From positions 924,501-988,500 of the forward strand of contig NC_021505.1 of NCBI RefSeq assembly GCF_000412675.1: a stretch of 64,000 bases of DNA, in the 5' to 3' direction. The position numbers were made by a program, and so were the translations under genes. Below the pieces are notes generated by a model. It was not told the origin of the DNA, searched no databases, and saw nothing but the letters and a program-made list of their open reading frames with translations. Source of the DNA: Pseudomonas putida NBRC 14164. GTDB taxonomy: Bacteria; Pseudomonadota; Gammaproteobacteria; Pseudomonadales; Pseudomonadaceae. Within the stretch, counting starts at the first letter, position 1, and each line of letters starts with the position of its first letter. This document shows positions 28,383 to 39,122 of the stretch, piece after piece.

Positions 28383-28392
28383 GGCTGTCTAA

Positions 28393-28479
28393 CTGTGGGA
28401 GCGGGCAAGCCCGCGAAGCAGGCGCCGCGGTGCTTGGCACCGGCTTTGCCGGTGTTCGCGGGCGCGCCCGCTCCCACAG
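28393..28479. repeat. REP pair downstream of trpS
   Basis: REP CTGTGGGAGCGGGCAAGCCC (from 28393) and inverted REP GGCGCGCCCGCTCCCACAG (to 28479) enclose a CACCGGC-TTT-GCCGGTG hairpin (28438-28454). The unit lies between the trpS stop and a separate terminator. Confidence 0.85.
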
Positions 28480-28495
28480 ACTGATTGCCATTAAG

Positions 28496-28528
28496 CGGGC
28501 CTGTCGCTACAGTGACGGCCCGTTTTTT
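28496..28528 (+). terminator. Terminator between trpS and zapE
   Basis: CGGGCC (28496-28501) pairs with GGCCCG, the interior GTCGCT/AGTGAC extends the stem past a bulged T, and six T's follow. It would end the hydrolase-trpS transcript just before zapE. Confidence 0.8.
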
Positions 28529-28547
28529 GTTGCCTCGCTAACGAATC

Positions 28548-29642
28548 ATGACTCCCTTAGAACGCTATCAAGCAGATCTGAAACGTCCCGACTTCTTCCA
28601 TGACGCGGCGCAGGAAACTGCGGTGCGTCACCTGCAGCGCCTGTACGACGACCTGGTACAGGCGCAGAACAACAAGCCGGGCGTGTTCGGCAAGCTGTTC
28701 GGCAAGAAGGAGCAGACCCCGGTCAAGGGCCTGTACTTCTGGGGTGGGGTAGGGCGAGGCAAGACCTACCTGGTCGATACCTTCTACGAAGCGCTACCGT
28801 TCAAGCAGAAGATGCGTACGCACTTCCACCGCTTCATGAAGCGTGTGCACGAGGAAATGAAAACCCTCAAGGGCGAGAAGAACCCGCTGACCATCATCGC
28901 CAAGCGCTTCAGCGACGAAGCCAGGGTGATCTGCTTCGACGAATTCTTCGTGTCGGACATTACCGACGCCATGATCCTCGGCACCCTGATGGAAGAGCTG
29001 TTCAAGAACGGCGTGTCGCTGGTAGCCACCTCCAACATCGTGCCGGACGGCCTGTACAAGGACGGCCTGCAACGCGCACGCTTCCTGCCAGCCATTGCCA
29101 TGATCAAGCAGTTCACCGACGTGGTGAACGTTGACAGTGGGGTCGACTACCGCCTGCGTCACCTGGAGCAGGCCGAACTGTTCCACTACCCGCTCAACGA
29201 TGCGGCGCACCAGAGCATGCGCGCCAGCTTCAAGGCGCTGACGCCTGAGTGCACCCAGGCGGTCGAGAACGATGTGCTGATGATCGAGAACCGTCCGATC
29301 AATGCCCTGCGCACCTGTGACGATGTCGCCTGGTTCGACTTCCGCGCCCTGTGCGATGGACCGCGCAGCCAGAACGACTACATCGAACTGGGCAAGATCT
29401 TCCACGCCGTGCTGTTGAGCAATGTGGAGCAGATGGGTGTCGCCACCGACGACATCGCCCGTCGTTTCATCAACATGGTGGACGAGTTCTACGACCGCAA
29501 CGTCAAGCTGATCATTTCGGCCGAGGTGGAGCTCAAGGACCTGTACACCGGCGGGCGCCTGAGCTTCGAGTTCCAGCGCACCCTGAGCCGGTTGCTGGAG
29601 ATGCAGTCGCACGAATTCCTGTCGCGCGCGCACAAGCCATAA
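28548..29642 (+). CDS. zapE: Cell division ATPase ZapE (AFG1 family)
   Basis: The 364-residue AAA-type ATPase has Walker A GGVGRGKTYL (near residue 66), Walker B VICFDEFFV, and the AFG1-family blocks MRTHFHRFMKRVHEE and TSNIVPDGLYKDGLQRARFLPAI. E. coli ZapE destabilises FtsZ polymers at the constricting septum. The gene is monocistronic between a terminator and a REP pair. Confidence 0.93.
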   Translation: MTPLERYQADLKRPDFFHDAAQETAVRHLQRLYDDLVQAQNNKPGVFGKLFGKKEQTPVKGLYFWGGVGRGKTYLVDTFYEALPFKQKMRTHFHRFMKRVHEEMKTLKGEKNPLTIIAKRFSDEARVICFDEFFVSDITDAMILGTLMEELFKNGVSLVATSNIVPDGLYKDGLQRARFLPAIAMIKQFTDVVNVDSGVDYRLRHLEQAELFHYPLNDAAHQSMRASFKALTPECTQAVENDVLMIENRPINALRTCDDVAWFDFRALCDGPRSQNDYIELGKIFHAVLLSNVEQMGVATDDIARRFINMVDEFYDRNVKLIISAEVELKDLYTGGRLSFEFQRTLSRLLEMQSHEFLSRAHKP

Positions 29643-29648
29643 GAACCT

Positions 29649-29770
29649 GGGGCCGCTTTGCGGCCCATTCGCGGCACAAGGCCGCTCCTGCAAGAGATCG
29701 CGTACCCGCATGGAATCGCGTTCCCCTGTAGGAGCGGCCTTGTGCCGCGAATGGGCTGCAAAGCAGCCCC
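29649..29770. repeat. REP pair with outer hairpins between zapE and the GlxA-type regulator
   Basis: A GGGCCGC..GCGGCCC hairpin (29650-29666), REP GCGGCACAAGGCCGCTCCTG, a spacer with ATCGCGT twice, an inverted REP TGTAGGAGCGGCCTTGTGCC, and a GGGCTGC-AAA-GCAGCCC hairpin (29753-29769) form a near-symmetric array. It is the TGTAGGAGC subtype, also seen near 10.2 kb. It separates convergent genes. Confidence 0.82.
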
Positions 29771-29777
29771 ATGGCGC

Positions 29778-30782
29778 TCAAGCCTCTTGCATGAACTGCT
29801 GCCGATACTGGTTCGGCGACAGCTCGGTGTGCTGGCGGAACAGCCGCGCAAAGAAACTGGCATCGTCATAGCCAACTTCGTAGCTGATGGTCTTGATGCT
29901 CTTGCGCGTGCTCGACAGCAACCCCTTGGCGGTCTCGATCCGCAGCCGTTGCAGGTAGTGCAGCGGCTTGTCACCCGTCGCGCCCTGGAAACGGCGCATG
30001 AAGTTGCGGATGCTCATGCCGTGGTTGCGGGCCACATCCTCGAAGCGGAACTTGTCGGCGAAGTGTTCCTCCAGCCAATGCTGGATCTGCAGAATGATCA
30101 GGTCCTGATGCAGCTTCTGCCCGCCAAAGCCCATGCGCCCCGGGGTGTAGTTGCGCTGCACTTCGTAGAGTATGTCGCGGGCCACGGCGCGGGCCACGTT
30201 GGCGCCGCAGAAGCGCTCGATCAGGTAGATGTACAGGTCGCAGGCCGACGTGGCGCCGCCGGCGCAATAGATATTGTCGGCGTCGGTCAGGTGCTTGTCC
30301 TGGTTCAGCCGGATCTTGGGAAAGCGTTCGGCAAAGCTGGTGAAGAAGCGCCAGTAGGTCGTCGCCTCCTTGCCATCGAGCAGGCCGGATTCGGCCAGCC
30401 AGAACACACCACTGGCCTCGGCGCACAGCACCGCACCGCGGGCATGCTGTTCACGCAGCCATGGCAGCACCTGTGGATAACGTTGCAGGAGGTTGTCGAA
30501 ATCGTCCCAGTAGGCCGGGAGGATGATCACATCGGCGTCGTCCAGGCCGCCGTCGACCGGTAGCTGAACATTGCTGAAGCTGTCCACGGGCTGGCCGTCG
30601 GGGCTCACCAGGTGGATCTCGAACATGGGCTGCAAGCCCAGGCCCAGCTGCTTGCTGTAACGCAGGCTGGCGAGATGGAAGAAATCCTTGGCCTGCATCA
30701 AGGTCGAAGCAAATACCTTGTCAATGGCCAGGATGCTGACGCGCCGCAGCGACGCGGAGGGTTGGGTAAACATCATTGTCAT
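29778..30782 (-). CDS. GlxA-family transcriptional regulator (DJ-1/PfpI + AraC HTH)
   Basis: The 334-residue protein fuses a DJ-1/PfpI-like domain (about 15-200, with LCAEASGVFWLAESGLLDG carrying the nucleophile-position Cys) to an AraC-type DNA-binding domain (about 225-325, ending YDDASFFARLFRQHTELSPNQYR). Relatives such as GbdR, CdhR and ArgR regulate catabolism of amino acids or quaternary amines. Which ligand applies here is not evident from neighbours. Confidence 0.88.
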   Translation of the reverse strand: MTMMFTQPSASLRRVSILAIDKVFASTLMQAKDFFHLASLRYSKQLGLGLQPMFEIHLVSPDGQPVDSFSNVQLPVDGGLDDADVIILPAYWDDFDNLLQRYPQVLPWLREQHARGAVLCAEASGVFWLAESGLLDGKEATTYWRFFTSFAERFPKIRLNQDKHLTDADNIYCAGGATSACDLYIYLIERFCGANVARAVARDILYEVQRNYTPGRMGFGGQKLHQDLIILQIQHWLEEHFADKFRFEDVARNHGMSIRNFMRRFQGATGDKPLHYLQRLRIETAKGLLSSTRKSIKTISYEVGYDDASFFARLFRQHTELSPNQYRQQFMQEA

Positions 30783-30858
30783 TGTTCTTATAGGGTAGAG
30801 TGGTCAATCACCGGCTGGATCGTCTTATTTTTTGGCGATTGTGTCTAGCCTATGTAAC

Positions 30859-30883
30859 AGAGGGGCTGCAAAGCAGCCCCTCT
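30859..30883. terminator. Hairpin at the 3' end of the aldo/keto reductase gene
   Basis: AGAGGGGCTGC-AAA-GCAGCCCCTCT is a perfect 11-bp stem six bases past the reductase stop codon (minus strand). It lacks a long U-tract, so it may act as a weak terminator or 3'-end stabiliser. Confidence 0.55.
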
Positions 30884-30888
30884 GGCGA

Positions 30889-31929
30889 TCAAGGTGCCGG
30901 GTTCGGCTGCTCCTGGTGAATGGCTTCGATCGCCGCCAGCAACTCATCGCTCAGGCTCAGATCAAGGCTTGCCAGGTTGCTGTCCAGCTGTTGCAGGCTG
31001 GTCGCGCCAATGATGTTGCTGGTCACGAACGGCTGCCGGGTGACGAACGCCAGGGCCATCTGCGCCGGGTCCAGGCCGTGCTCGCGGGCCAGTTGCACGT
31101 ACCGGCTGCAGGCTGCCACGGTCTGCGGGTTTGAATAGCGGGCAAAGCGGCTGAACAGGGTCAGGCGCGCGTTGCCCGGCCGTGCGCCGTTCTCGTACTT
31201 GCCCGAGAGCATGCCGAACGCCAGCGGTGAATAGGCCAGCAGGCCGCACTGCTCGCGGATAGCCACTTCCGCCAGGCCTACCTCGAAGCTGCGGTTTAGC
31301 AGGTTGTACGGGTTCTGGATCGATACCGCCCGCGGCCAGCCTCGGCTTTCGGCCAGTTGCAGGAACTTCATGGTGCCCCACGGCGTTTCGTTGGACAGGC
31401 CGATGTGGCGGATCTTGCCCGCCCGCACCTGTTCGTCGAGTACTTCGAGGGTTTCTTCCAGCGGAGTGAAGTGGTCCTGGGGCAGGTGCTGGTAGCCCAG
31501 CTTGCCGAAAAAGTTGGTGCTGCGTTCCGGCCAGTGCAGTTGGTACAGGTCGATACGGTCGGTCTGCAGGCGCTTCAGGCTCTCCTCCAGCGCCGCGACG
31601 ATGTGCTGGCGGTTGTGCTTGAGCTGGCCGTCGCGGATGTGGCTGATGCCGTTGCCAGGGCCTGCAACCTTGCTGGCCAGCACCCAGTCGTCGCGATCAC
31701 CGTTGTCACGGAACCAGTTGCCGATGATGCGCTCGGTGGCTGCGTAGGTTTCCGGGCGGGGCGGCACCGGGTACATCTCGGCGGTGTCGATGAAGTTGAC
31801 CCCGGCGACCTTGGCCCGGGCAATCTGTTCGAAGGCTTCGGCCTGAACGTTCTGTTCGCCCCAGGTCATGGTGCCCAGGCACAGGGCGCTGACATTGAGG
31901 TCGGTACGGCCGAGCTGGCGGTATTCCAT
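30889..31929 (-). CDS. NADP(H)-dependent aldo/keto reductase (Tas-like)
   Basis: The 346-residue TIM-barrel protein opens MEYRQLGRTDLNVSALCLGTMTWGEQN, typical of the Tas/AKR group. Catalytic tetrad positions are visible: DTAEMYPVP (Asp, Tyr), a downstream Lys in VLASKVAG, and His in YQLHWPER. It should reduce aldehydes or ketones with NADPH; the substrate is unknown. It is monocistronic, divergent from rplM. Confidence 0.88.
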   Translation of the reverse strand: MEYRQLGRTDLNVSALCLGTMTWGEQNVQAEAFEQIARAKVAGVNFIDTAEMYPVPPRPETYAATERIIGNWFRDNGDRDDWVLASKVAGPGNGISHIRDGQLKHNRQHIVAALEESLKRLQTDRIDLYQLHWPERSTNFFGKLGYQHLPQDHFTPLEETLEVLDEQVRAGKIRHIGLSNETPWGTMKFLQLAESRGWPRAVSIQNPYNLLNRSFEVGLAEVAIREQCGLLAYSPLAFGMLSGKYENGARPGNARLTLFSRFARYSNPQTVAACSRYVQLAREHGLDPAQMALAFVTRQPFVTSNIIGATSLQQLDSNLASLDLSLSDELLAAIEAIHQEQPNPAP

Positions 31930-32115
31930 CGGTTAGACACTCCTTGGCAATAGATAGCTATCAAAGCAGGTTGAAATTTTTCTCGCAATCTGGATAATTC
32001 AGCCCCTCTCCGCGTGGCGGAAGTGATGCACCATCACGCAGGAAGAACCCCGTCGAACATTGGCGTGCCCGACCCGAGCCCCCAAAAGCGTCTGTGTTCG
32101 GCTGCGCGCTTGCTC

Positions 32116-32144
32116 TTGGCAACGTGTGCACTATCCAGTAAGAT
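32116..32144 (+). promoter_or_regulatory. Sigma-70 promoter of rplM-rpsI
   Basis: TTGGCA (32116-32121) and TAAGAT (32139-32144) are separated by 17 nt. The start near 32151 leaves a 35-40 nt leader that contains the GGCCTC/GAGGC hairpin (about 32167-32179) next to the rplM ribosome site, a possible autoregulatory structure. Confidence 0.7.
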
Positions 32145-32187
32145 TCGCCGTCTATTTTTCGCTGGGCGGCCTCTGAGGCTTTAGAGA

Positions 32188-32616
32188 ATGAAAACTTTTA
32201 CTGCTAAACCGGAAACAGTAAAGCGCGAGTGGTTCGTAGTCGACGCCGCTGGCCAGACCCTGGGTCGTCTGGCTACTGAAATCGCTACCCGTCTGCGTGG
32301 CAAACACAAACCAGAATACACCCCTCACGTTGACACCGGCGACTACATCGTCGTTATCAACGCCGAGCAGGTTCGTGTGACTGGTGCCAAGTCTTCCGAC
32401 AAAATGTACTACTCCCACTCCGGCTTCCCGGGCGGTATCAAGGAAATCAACTTCGAGAAGTTGATCGCCAAGGCCCCTGAGCGTGTTATCGAAACCGCGG
32501 TCAAAGGCATGCTGCCTAAGAACCCGCTGGGTCGCGACATGTACCGCAAGCTGAAAGTGTACGCGGGTGCTGCTCACCCACACACTGCTCAGCAGCCTCA
32601 AGAACTGAAGATCTAA
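32188..32616 (+). CDS. rplM: 50S ribosomal protein L13
   Basis: The 142-residue protein shows L13 hallmarks: [42 protein letters not shown] and [25 protein letters not shown]. It binds 23S rRNA early in 50S assembly. Codon use is biased toward highly expressed codons (CGT, GCT, AAA), unlike its neighbours. rpsI follows after 14 bp. Confidence 0.98.
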
Positions 32617-32630
32617 CGGGATAGTTCATT

Positions 32631-33023
32631 ATGTCGGCGACTCAAAATTACGGCACTGGCCGTCGCAAGACCGCAACCGCTCGCGTATTCCTGCGTCCGG
32701 GTACTGGTAACATCTCCATCAACAACCGTTCTCTGGACGTGTTCTTCGGTCGCGAAACCGCTCGCATGGTTGTTCGCCAGCCACTCGAGCTGACCGAAAC
32801 CGTTGAGAAGTTCGACATCTACGTCACCGTTTCCGGTGGTGGTGTCAGCGGTCAAGCCGGTGCGATCCGTCACGGTATCACCCGCGCTCTGATGGAATAC
32901 GACGAAACCCTGCGTGGCGCTCTGCGTCGTGCTGGCTACGTCACCCGCGACGCTCGTGAAGTCGAGCGTAAGAAAGTGGGTCTGCGTAAAGCGCGTAAGC
33001 GTCCTCAGTACTCCAAGCGTTAA
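32631..33023 (+). CDS. rpsI: 30S ribosomal protein S9
   Basis: The 130-residue S9 has the typical [15 protein letters not shown] opening, [14 protein letters not shown] in the middle, and the basic tail ending RKRPQYSKR, whose last residues contact P-site tRNA. It is co-transcribed with rplM and ends at a strong terminator. Confidence 0.98.
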   Translation: MSATQNYGTGRRKTATARVFLRPGTGNISINNRSLDVFFGRETARMVVRQPLELTETVEKFDIYVTVSGGGVSGQAGAIRHGITRALMEYDETLRGALRRAGYVTRDAREVERKKVGLRKARKRPQYSKR

Positions 33024-33040
33024 TACCGCTTCGGCAGTCG

Positions 33041-33078
33041 AAAAAAGCCCGGTTCCTTGGAACCGGGCTTTTTTTTTG
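33041..33078 (+). terminator. Intrinsic terminator of rplM-rpsI
   Basis: GCCCGGTTCC-TT-GGAACCGGGC forms a perfect 10-bp stem, lengthened by flanking A6/T9 tracts. A long U-run follows. Confidence 0.95.
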
Positions 33079-33285
33079 GCTTGAACTAACCTGTCAGCAT
33101 GTCAGTGGCCGCTTGTCGCATAGACGCAGATCAAGCAAAGCGCGGGTTGTCGCCCTTGCCAGGGTAATCACCTTGTCAGTGTGTGGATTTGTTTCTTACC
33201 ATGACGGCCAAATTTTAGTGCCATTGACACAACCTAAGTACGAGCCTGGTTCAACAGGCCAAGCAAGCTGATGGGAGAGGACTGA

Positions 33286-33879
33286 ATGAGCAATGACGGC
33301 GTCAACGCAGGCCGGCGCCGCTTCCTCGTAGCCGCGACATCCGTGGTCGGGGCGGCGGGGGCAGTGGGGGCTGCGGTACCGTTCGTGGGGTCATGGTTTC
33401 CCAGTGCCAAGGCGAAAGCCGCGGGTGCACCGGTGAAGGTCAATATCGCCAAGGTCGAGGCCGGGCAGCAGATGGTGGCCGAATGGCGTGGCCAGCCGGT
33501 ATTCATCGTGCGGCGAACGCAGGAAATCCTCGGCAACCTGAAAAAAATCACGGGTGACCTGTCTGATCCCGAGTCCAAGGCCTCGGTGCAGCCGACCTAC
33601 GTCGACCCTGAGGTTCGCTCGATCAAGCCGGAAATCCTCATTCTCGTCGGCCTGTGCACGCACCTGGGCTGTTCGCCCACCTTCCGCCCGGAAGTTGCGC
33701 CTGCTGACCTTGGTCCGAAGTGGGTGGGTGGCTATTTCTGCCCGTGCCACGGTTCCCACTACGACCTGGCTGGCCGTGTCTACAAGTCGCAGCCGGCACC
33801 TCTCAATCTGCCAGTGCCGCCGCACTCTTACGAGACGGACGACATCATTGTCATCGGCGTCGATCAGGAGAACGCATGA
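33286..33879 (+). CDS. petA: Ubiquinol-cytochrome c reductase Rieske iron-sulfur subunit
   Basis: The 197-residue Rieske protein carries the [2Fe-2S] centre of the bc1 complex. Cluster motifs are CTHLGCSP and CPCHGSHYD. The N-terminus has a Tat-type RRRFL motif before a hydrophobic anchor (about 14-35), as expected for a Tat-exported, membrane-anchored Rieske subunit. A TTGACA hexamer lies at 33224-33229 but lacks a good -10. It overlaps or abuts petB. Confidence 0.96.
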   Translation: MSNDGVNAGRRRFLVAATSVVGAAGAVGAAVPFVGSWFPSAKAKAAGAPVKVNIAKVEAGQQMVAEWRGQPVFIVRRTQEILGNLKKITGDLSDPESKASVQPTYVDPEVRSIKPEILILVGLCTHLGCSPTFRPEVAPADLGPKWVGGYFCPCHGSHYDLAGRVYKSQPAPLNLPVPPHSYETDDIIVIGVDQENA

Positions 33880-35090
33880 TGAGCAAGTTCATGGACTGGA
33901 TTGATGCTCGCTTCCCCGCCACCAAGATGTGGGAAGACCACCTGAGCAAGTATTACGCGCCCAAGAACTTCAACTTCCTGTACTTCTTCGGCTCGCTGGC
34001 ATTGCTGGTGCTGGTCAATCAGATCGTCACCGGTGTGTGGCTGACCATGAGCTTCACGCCCTCGGCGGAAGAGGCGTTCGCCTCGGTCGAGTACATCATG
34101 CGTGACGTGGAATACGGCTGGATCCTGCGCTACCTGCACTCCACCGGTGCGTCTGCGTTCTTCATCGTGGTCTACCTGCACATGTTCCGCGGCCTGCTCT
34201 ATGGCTCCTACCAGAAGCCGCGCGAGCTGGTCTGGCTGTTCGGCATGCTGATCTACCTGGCGCTGATGGCCGAAGCCTTCATGGGCTACTTGCTGCCGTG
34301 GGGCCAGATGTCCTACTGGGGTGCCCAGGTGATCATCTCGCTGTTCGGTGCCATTCCGGTGATCGGTGACGATCTCACCCAGTGGATCCGTGGTGACTAC
34401 CTGATTTCGGGCATTACCCTGAACCGCTTCTTCGCCCTGCACGTGGTTGCCCTGCCAATCGTGATTCTTGGCCTGGTAGTACTGCACATCCTCGCCCTGC
34501 ACGAAGTGGGTTCGAACAACCCCGATGGTGTCGACATCAAGAAGAAAAAGGATGAAAACGGCATTCCGCTGGACGGCATTCCGTTCCATCCGTACTACAC
34601 CGTCAAGGATATCGTCGGCGTGGTGGTGTTCCTCTTCGTGTTCTGCGCCGTGGTGTTCTTCTTCCCGGAAATGGGCGGTTACTTCCTGGAAAAACCGAAC
34701 TTTGAGCAGGCCAACGCCTTCAAGACGCCTGAGCACATCGCGCCGGTGTGGTACTTCACACCGTTCTACGCAATCTTGCGGGCGGTGCCTGACAAGCTGA
34801 TGGGCGTCATTGCCATGGGCGCGGCCATCGCCGTGCTGTTCGTACTGCCCTGGCTCGACCGCAGCCCGGTGCGTTCCATGCGTTACAAGGGCTGGATCAG
34901 CAAGGTCTTCCTGCTGGTGTTCTGCGTGGCCTTCGTCATCCTCGGCGTGCTGGGCGTACTGGCGCCGACACCTGGGCGTACCTTGCTGTCGCAGGTGTGC
35001 ACGGTGTTGTACTTCGCCTACTTCCTGCTGATGCCGTTCTACACAAGGCTTGAGAAGACCAAACCGGTTCCGGAAAGGGTGACTGGCTGA
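33879..35090 (+). CDS. petB: Cytochrome b subunit of the bc1 complex
   Basis: This 403-residue integral membrane protein has eight predicted helices and binds two b hemes; the paired histidines are visible in YLHSTGASAFFIVVYLHMFRG and LNRFFALHVVALPIVILGLVVLHI. The Qo-site PEWY-type motif reads as PVWYFTPFY. I start at the second of two adjacent ATGs (33879; AGGAG 8 nt upstream); the first (33876) overlaps the petA stop. petC begins on the last base of its stop codon. Confidence 0.96.
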   Translation: MSKFMDWIDARFPATKMWEDHLSKYYAPKNFNFLYFFGSLALLVLVNQIVTGVWLTMSFTPSAEEAFASVEYIMRDVEYGWILRYLHSTGASAFFIVVYLHMFRGLLYGSYQKPRELVWLFGMLIYLALMAEAFMGYLLPWGQMSYWGAQVIISLFGAIPVIGDDLTQWIRGDYLISGITLNRFFALHVVALPIVILGLVVLHILALHEVGSNNPDGVDIKKKKDENGIPLDGIPFHPYYTVKDIVGVVVFLFVFCAVVFFFPEMGGYFLEKPNFEQANAFKTPEHIAPVWYFTPFYAILRAVPDKLMGVIAMGAAIAVLFVLPWLDRSPVRSMRYKGWISKVFLLVFCVAFVILGVLGVLAPTPGRTLLSQVCTVLYFAYFLLMPFYTRLEKTKPVPERVTG

Positions 35091-35869
35091 TGAAAAAGTT
35101 TATTGCAGTATTTTTGCTGGCAGTGATGCCTGCCTTTTCCTTCGCTGCCGAACACGGCCTGGAGCTGGACAAGGCCGATATCGACCTGACCGACAAGGCC
35201 GCCATGCAGGACGGTGCGCGCACCTTTGCCAACTATTGCATGGGCTGCCACAGTGCCAAGTTCCAGCGTTACGAGCGGGTGGCCGATGACCTGGGCATCC
35301 CCCACGAGTTGATGCTCGAGAAGCTGGTGTTCACCGGTGCCAAGATCGGTGACCACATGCAGATCGGCATGAAGCCCAGTGACGCCAAGACCTGGTTCGG
35401 TGCCGCGCCGCCCGACCTGACCCTGGTCGCCCGTGTGCGGGGCACCGACTGGCTGTACACCTACCTGCGCAGCTTCTACGAGGACCCATCGCGGCCTTAC
35501 GGGGTGAACAACAAGGTGTTCCCGAACGTGGGCATGCCTAACGTGCTGGTTGGCTTGCAGGGTAACCAGGTGATTGGCTGCAAGCAGGTGCAGACGGTAA
35601 CCGATGGCAAGAAGCAATTCGACCCATTGACCGGCAGCCCGATCACCCACGAAGCCTGTGACCAGCTGACCGTCACGCCGAAATCCGGTACCCTGACCAC
35701 CGAGCAGTTCGACGAGAAGGTCAAGAATCTGGTGACCTTCCTGGCCTATTCGGCCAACCCGGTCAAACTGGAAAGCCAGCGCATTGGTACCTACGTGTTG
35801 CTGTACCTGGCTTTCTTCTTCGTATTCGCCTATTTGCTCAAGCGTGAATACTGGAAGGACGTGCACTGA
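35090..35869 (+). CDS. petC: Cytochrome c1 subunit of the bc1 complex
   Basis: The 259-residue protein has a signal peptide (about 1-19), the heme-binding CMGCH motif near residue 48, a methionine-ligand region (NVGMPNVL), and a C-terminal membrane anchor (LLYLAFFFVFAYLL). It passes electrons from the Rieske centre to soluble cytochromes c. It completes petABC, which a very long hairpin terminates. Confidence 0.96.
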   Translation: MKKFIAVFLLAVMPAFSFAAEHGLELDKADIDLTDKAAMQDGARTFANYCMGCHSAKFQRYERVADDLGIPHELMLEKLVFTGAKIGDHMQIGMKPSDAKTWFGAAPPDLTLVARVRGTDWLYTYLRSFYEDPSRPYGVNNKVFPNVGMPNVLVGLQGNQVIGCKQVQTVTDGKKQFDPLTGSPITHEACDQLTVTPKSGTLTTEQFDEKVKNLVTFLAYSANPVKLESQRIGTYVLLYLAFFFVFAYLLKREYWKDVH

Positions 35870-36610
<741 letters not shown>

Positions 36611-36620
36611 GGAGCTGTTG

Positions 36621-37049
36621 ATGAACTCCAGTCGCCCCTATCTGGTTCGAGCACTGTATGAGTGGATCGTCGACAACGATTGCACGCCCCATATGCTGGT
36701 CAATGCCGAATACCCGAAAGTGCAGGTGCCGGATGGTTTCGCCAGCGATGGCCAGATCGTCCTGAATATTTCGCCAAGTGCCGTGCGCAGTCTGCACATG
36801 GATAACGACGCGGTCAGCTTCGAGGGCCGCTTCAGTGGCGTGGCCCATTCGCTGTTTGTGCCGGTTGGCGCCATCCTGGGCATCTATGCCCGCGAAAATG
36901 GCCAAGGCATGGTCTTCGAGCTGGAGTCGCCAATGGATGGCGACGAGCTGGAAGACGATGAGGTACAGCCGGACGACGATGGCCCGCCAGAAGGTGGGGG
37001 CCAGCCGCCGCGCCCAAGTGGTCGGCCAAGCCTGAAAGTGGTCAAGTAA
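36621..37049 (+). CDS. sspB: ClpXP adaptor / stringent starvation protein B
   Basis: The 142-residue SspB tethers ssrA-tagged and other substrates to ClpXP. The folded domain (about 1-110, with RPYLVRALYEWIVDNDCTPHM and NISPSAVRSLHMDN) is followed by an acidic/proline linker and the C-terminal ClpX-binding tail RPSLKVVK. In E. coli SspB also helps ClpXP degrade cleaved RseA; the same may apply to MucA. The ATG at 36621 follows AAGGAG. Confidence 0.94.
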   Translation: MNSSRPYLVRALYEWIVDNDCTPHMLVNAEYPKVQVPDGFASDGQIVLNISPSAVRSLHMDNDAVSFEGRFSGVAHSLFVPVGAILGIYARENGQGMVFELESPMDGDELEDDEVQPDDDGPPEGGGQPPRPSGRPSLKVVK

Positions 37050-37050
37050 C

Positions 37051-37082
37051 AAAAAAGGCGATCCAACCGGATCGCCTTTTTC
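37051..37082. terminator. Terminator of sspA-sspB
   Basis: GGCGATCC-AACC-GGATCGCC with A6 on one side and T5 on the other; it can act for both sspB and the convergent lipoprotein gene. Confidence 0.93.
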
Positions 37083-37100
37083 TTTGCAGCCAACTTCGGG

Positions 37101-37319
37101 TTACAGGTCGCTGATAGTGCGTACCTGGTCCTTGTTGATGCGGGTGCGCTTGCCGTCGAGTTGCTGGAACTCGTAGAAGCCGGCGTCGCGGTCGTACTTC
37201 GGTGCGTCGACAGCCTGGATTTCACGGCCATCGTTGAGGGTGATCAGGCTTGGGGTAGAGCAGCCGGCCAGAGTGGCGAAGGTGCCGATCAGCAGGGCAG
37301 GCAGCAGAAGCTTTTTCAT
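37101..37319 (-). CDS. Small lipoprotein of the YgdI/YgdR family (DUF903)
   Basis: The 72-residue protein has a lipoprotein signal with lipobox LAGC (Cys20) and a compact SH3-like DUF903 domain (ITLNDGREIQAVDAPKYDRDAGFYEFQQLDGKRTRINKDQVRTI). Such proteins are outer- or inner-membrane lipoproteins of unknown role. The residue at +2 is Ser, which favours outer-membrane sorting. Confidence 0.88.
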   Translation of the reverse strand: MKKLLLPALLIGTFATLAGCSTPSLITLNDGREIQAVDAPKYDRDAGFYEFQQLDGKRTRINKDQVRTISDL

Positions 37320-37375
37320 GCGGTGTTTCCTGGGTTTCTGAAAGGTGGGGCATTGTTGTTGCTTGTACTGGCCCT

Positions 37376-37479
37376 TTCGCGGCGGTTCGACGCTTCGATA
37401 AACACGCTCCCACAGGAATGCACAAGGCTTGAAAGCTGTGAGATCCCTGTGGGGGCGGGTTCACCCGCGAAGAGGCCGG
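37376..37479. repeat. REP pair upstream of the small lipoprotein gene, one copy degenerate
   Basis: CCTGTGGGGGCGGGTTCACC (from 37446) is a good REP ending in CCGCGAAGAGG. The opposing copy (37376-37416) keeps the CGCTCCCACAGGA tail and TTCGCGG head but its stem is eroded. It lies between the lipoprotein gene and dolP. Confidence 0.7.
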
Positions 37480-37495
37480 TGCAGGCAGCAATGAA

Positions 37496-38673
<1,178 letters not shown>

Positions 38674-38750
38674 TTAAGTGGGGCGGTGGCCTTTGCTGCG
38701 CGCATCAACGACCAGCCCGCGAAACATAGAGCAAAAAAAACGAATTGGGT

Positions 38751-39122
38751 TCAGCATTCGAAGGCGTTTTTCAGCCATTGAAGCGGTCTGCCTGCATGGT
38801 GGCTGCCCTGCAGGGCGACTACGTCGAAGCGGCAGGGGTGGTTGCCCCAGTGGGGCGCCTTCTGCAGGTACAGGCTGGCGGCGAGCACCAGCCGTTTCTG
38901 CTTGCGCCCGTCGATGCTTTCGAGGGCGCCACCGAAGCACGCGTGCAACCGGTAGCGGACTTCGACGAATACTACTGTATCGGCGTCAAGCATGACCAGA
39001 TCAAGCTCACCGCCTTTGCATCGCCAATTGCGCGCCAGCAGCTGCAGGCCCTGCCCTTGAAGGTACTCAAGGGCCTGGGTTTCTGCTGCTTGCCCGGCGC
39101 TGGTGGGCGACGCTGTTGCCAT
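38751..39122 (-). CDS. yraN: YraN family endonuclease-like protein (UPF0102)
   Basis: The 123-residue protein has the UPF0102 core AETQALEYLQGQGLQLLARNWRCKGGELDLVMLDADTVVFVEVRYR, which resembles Holliday-junction-resolvase-type nucleases (the E-L-D-L and V-E-V-R acidic/basic residues). The biochemical role is unproven. Its ATG overlaps the lpoA stop by one base. Confidence 0.9.
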   Translation of the reverse strand: MATASPTSAGQAAETQALEYLQGQGLQLLARNWRCKGGELDLVMLDADTVVFVEVRYRLHACFGGALESIDGRKQKRLVLAASLYLQKAPHWGNHPCRFDVVALQGSHHAGRPLQWLKNAFEC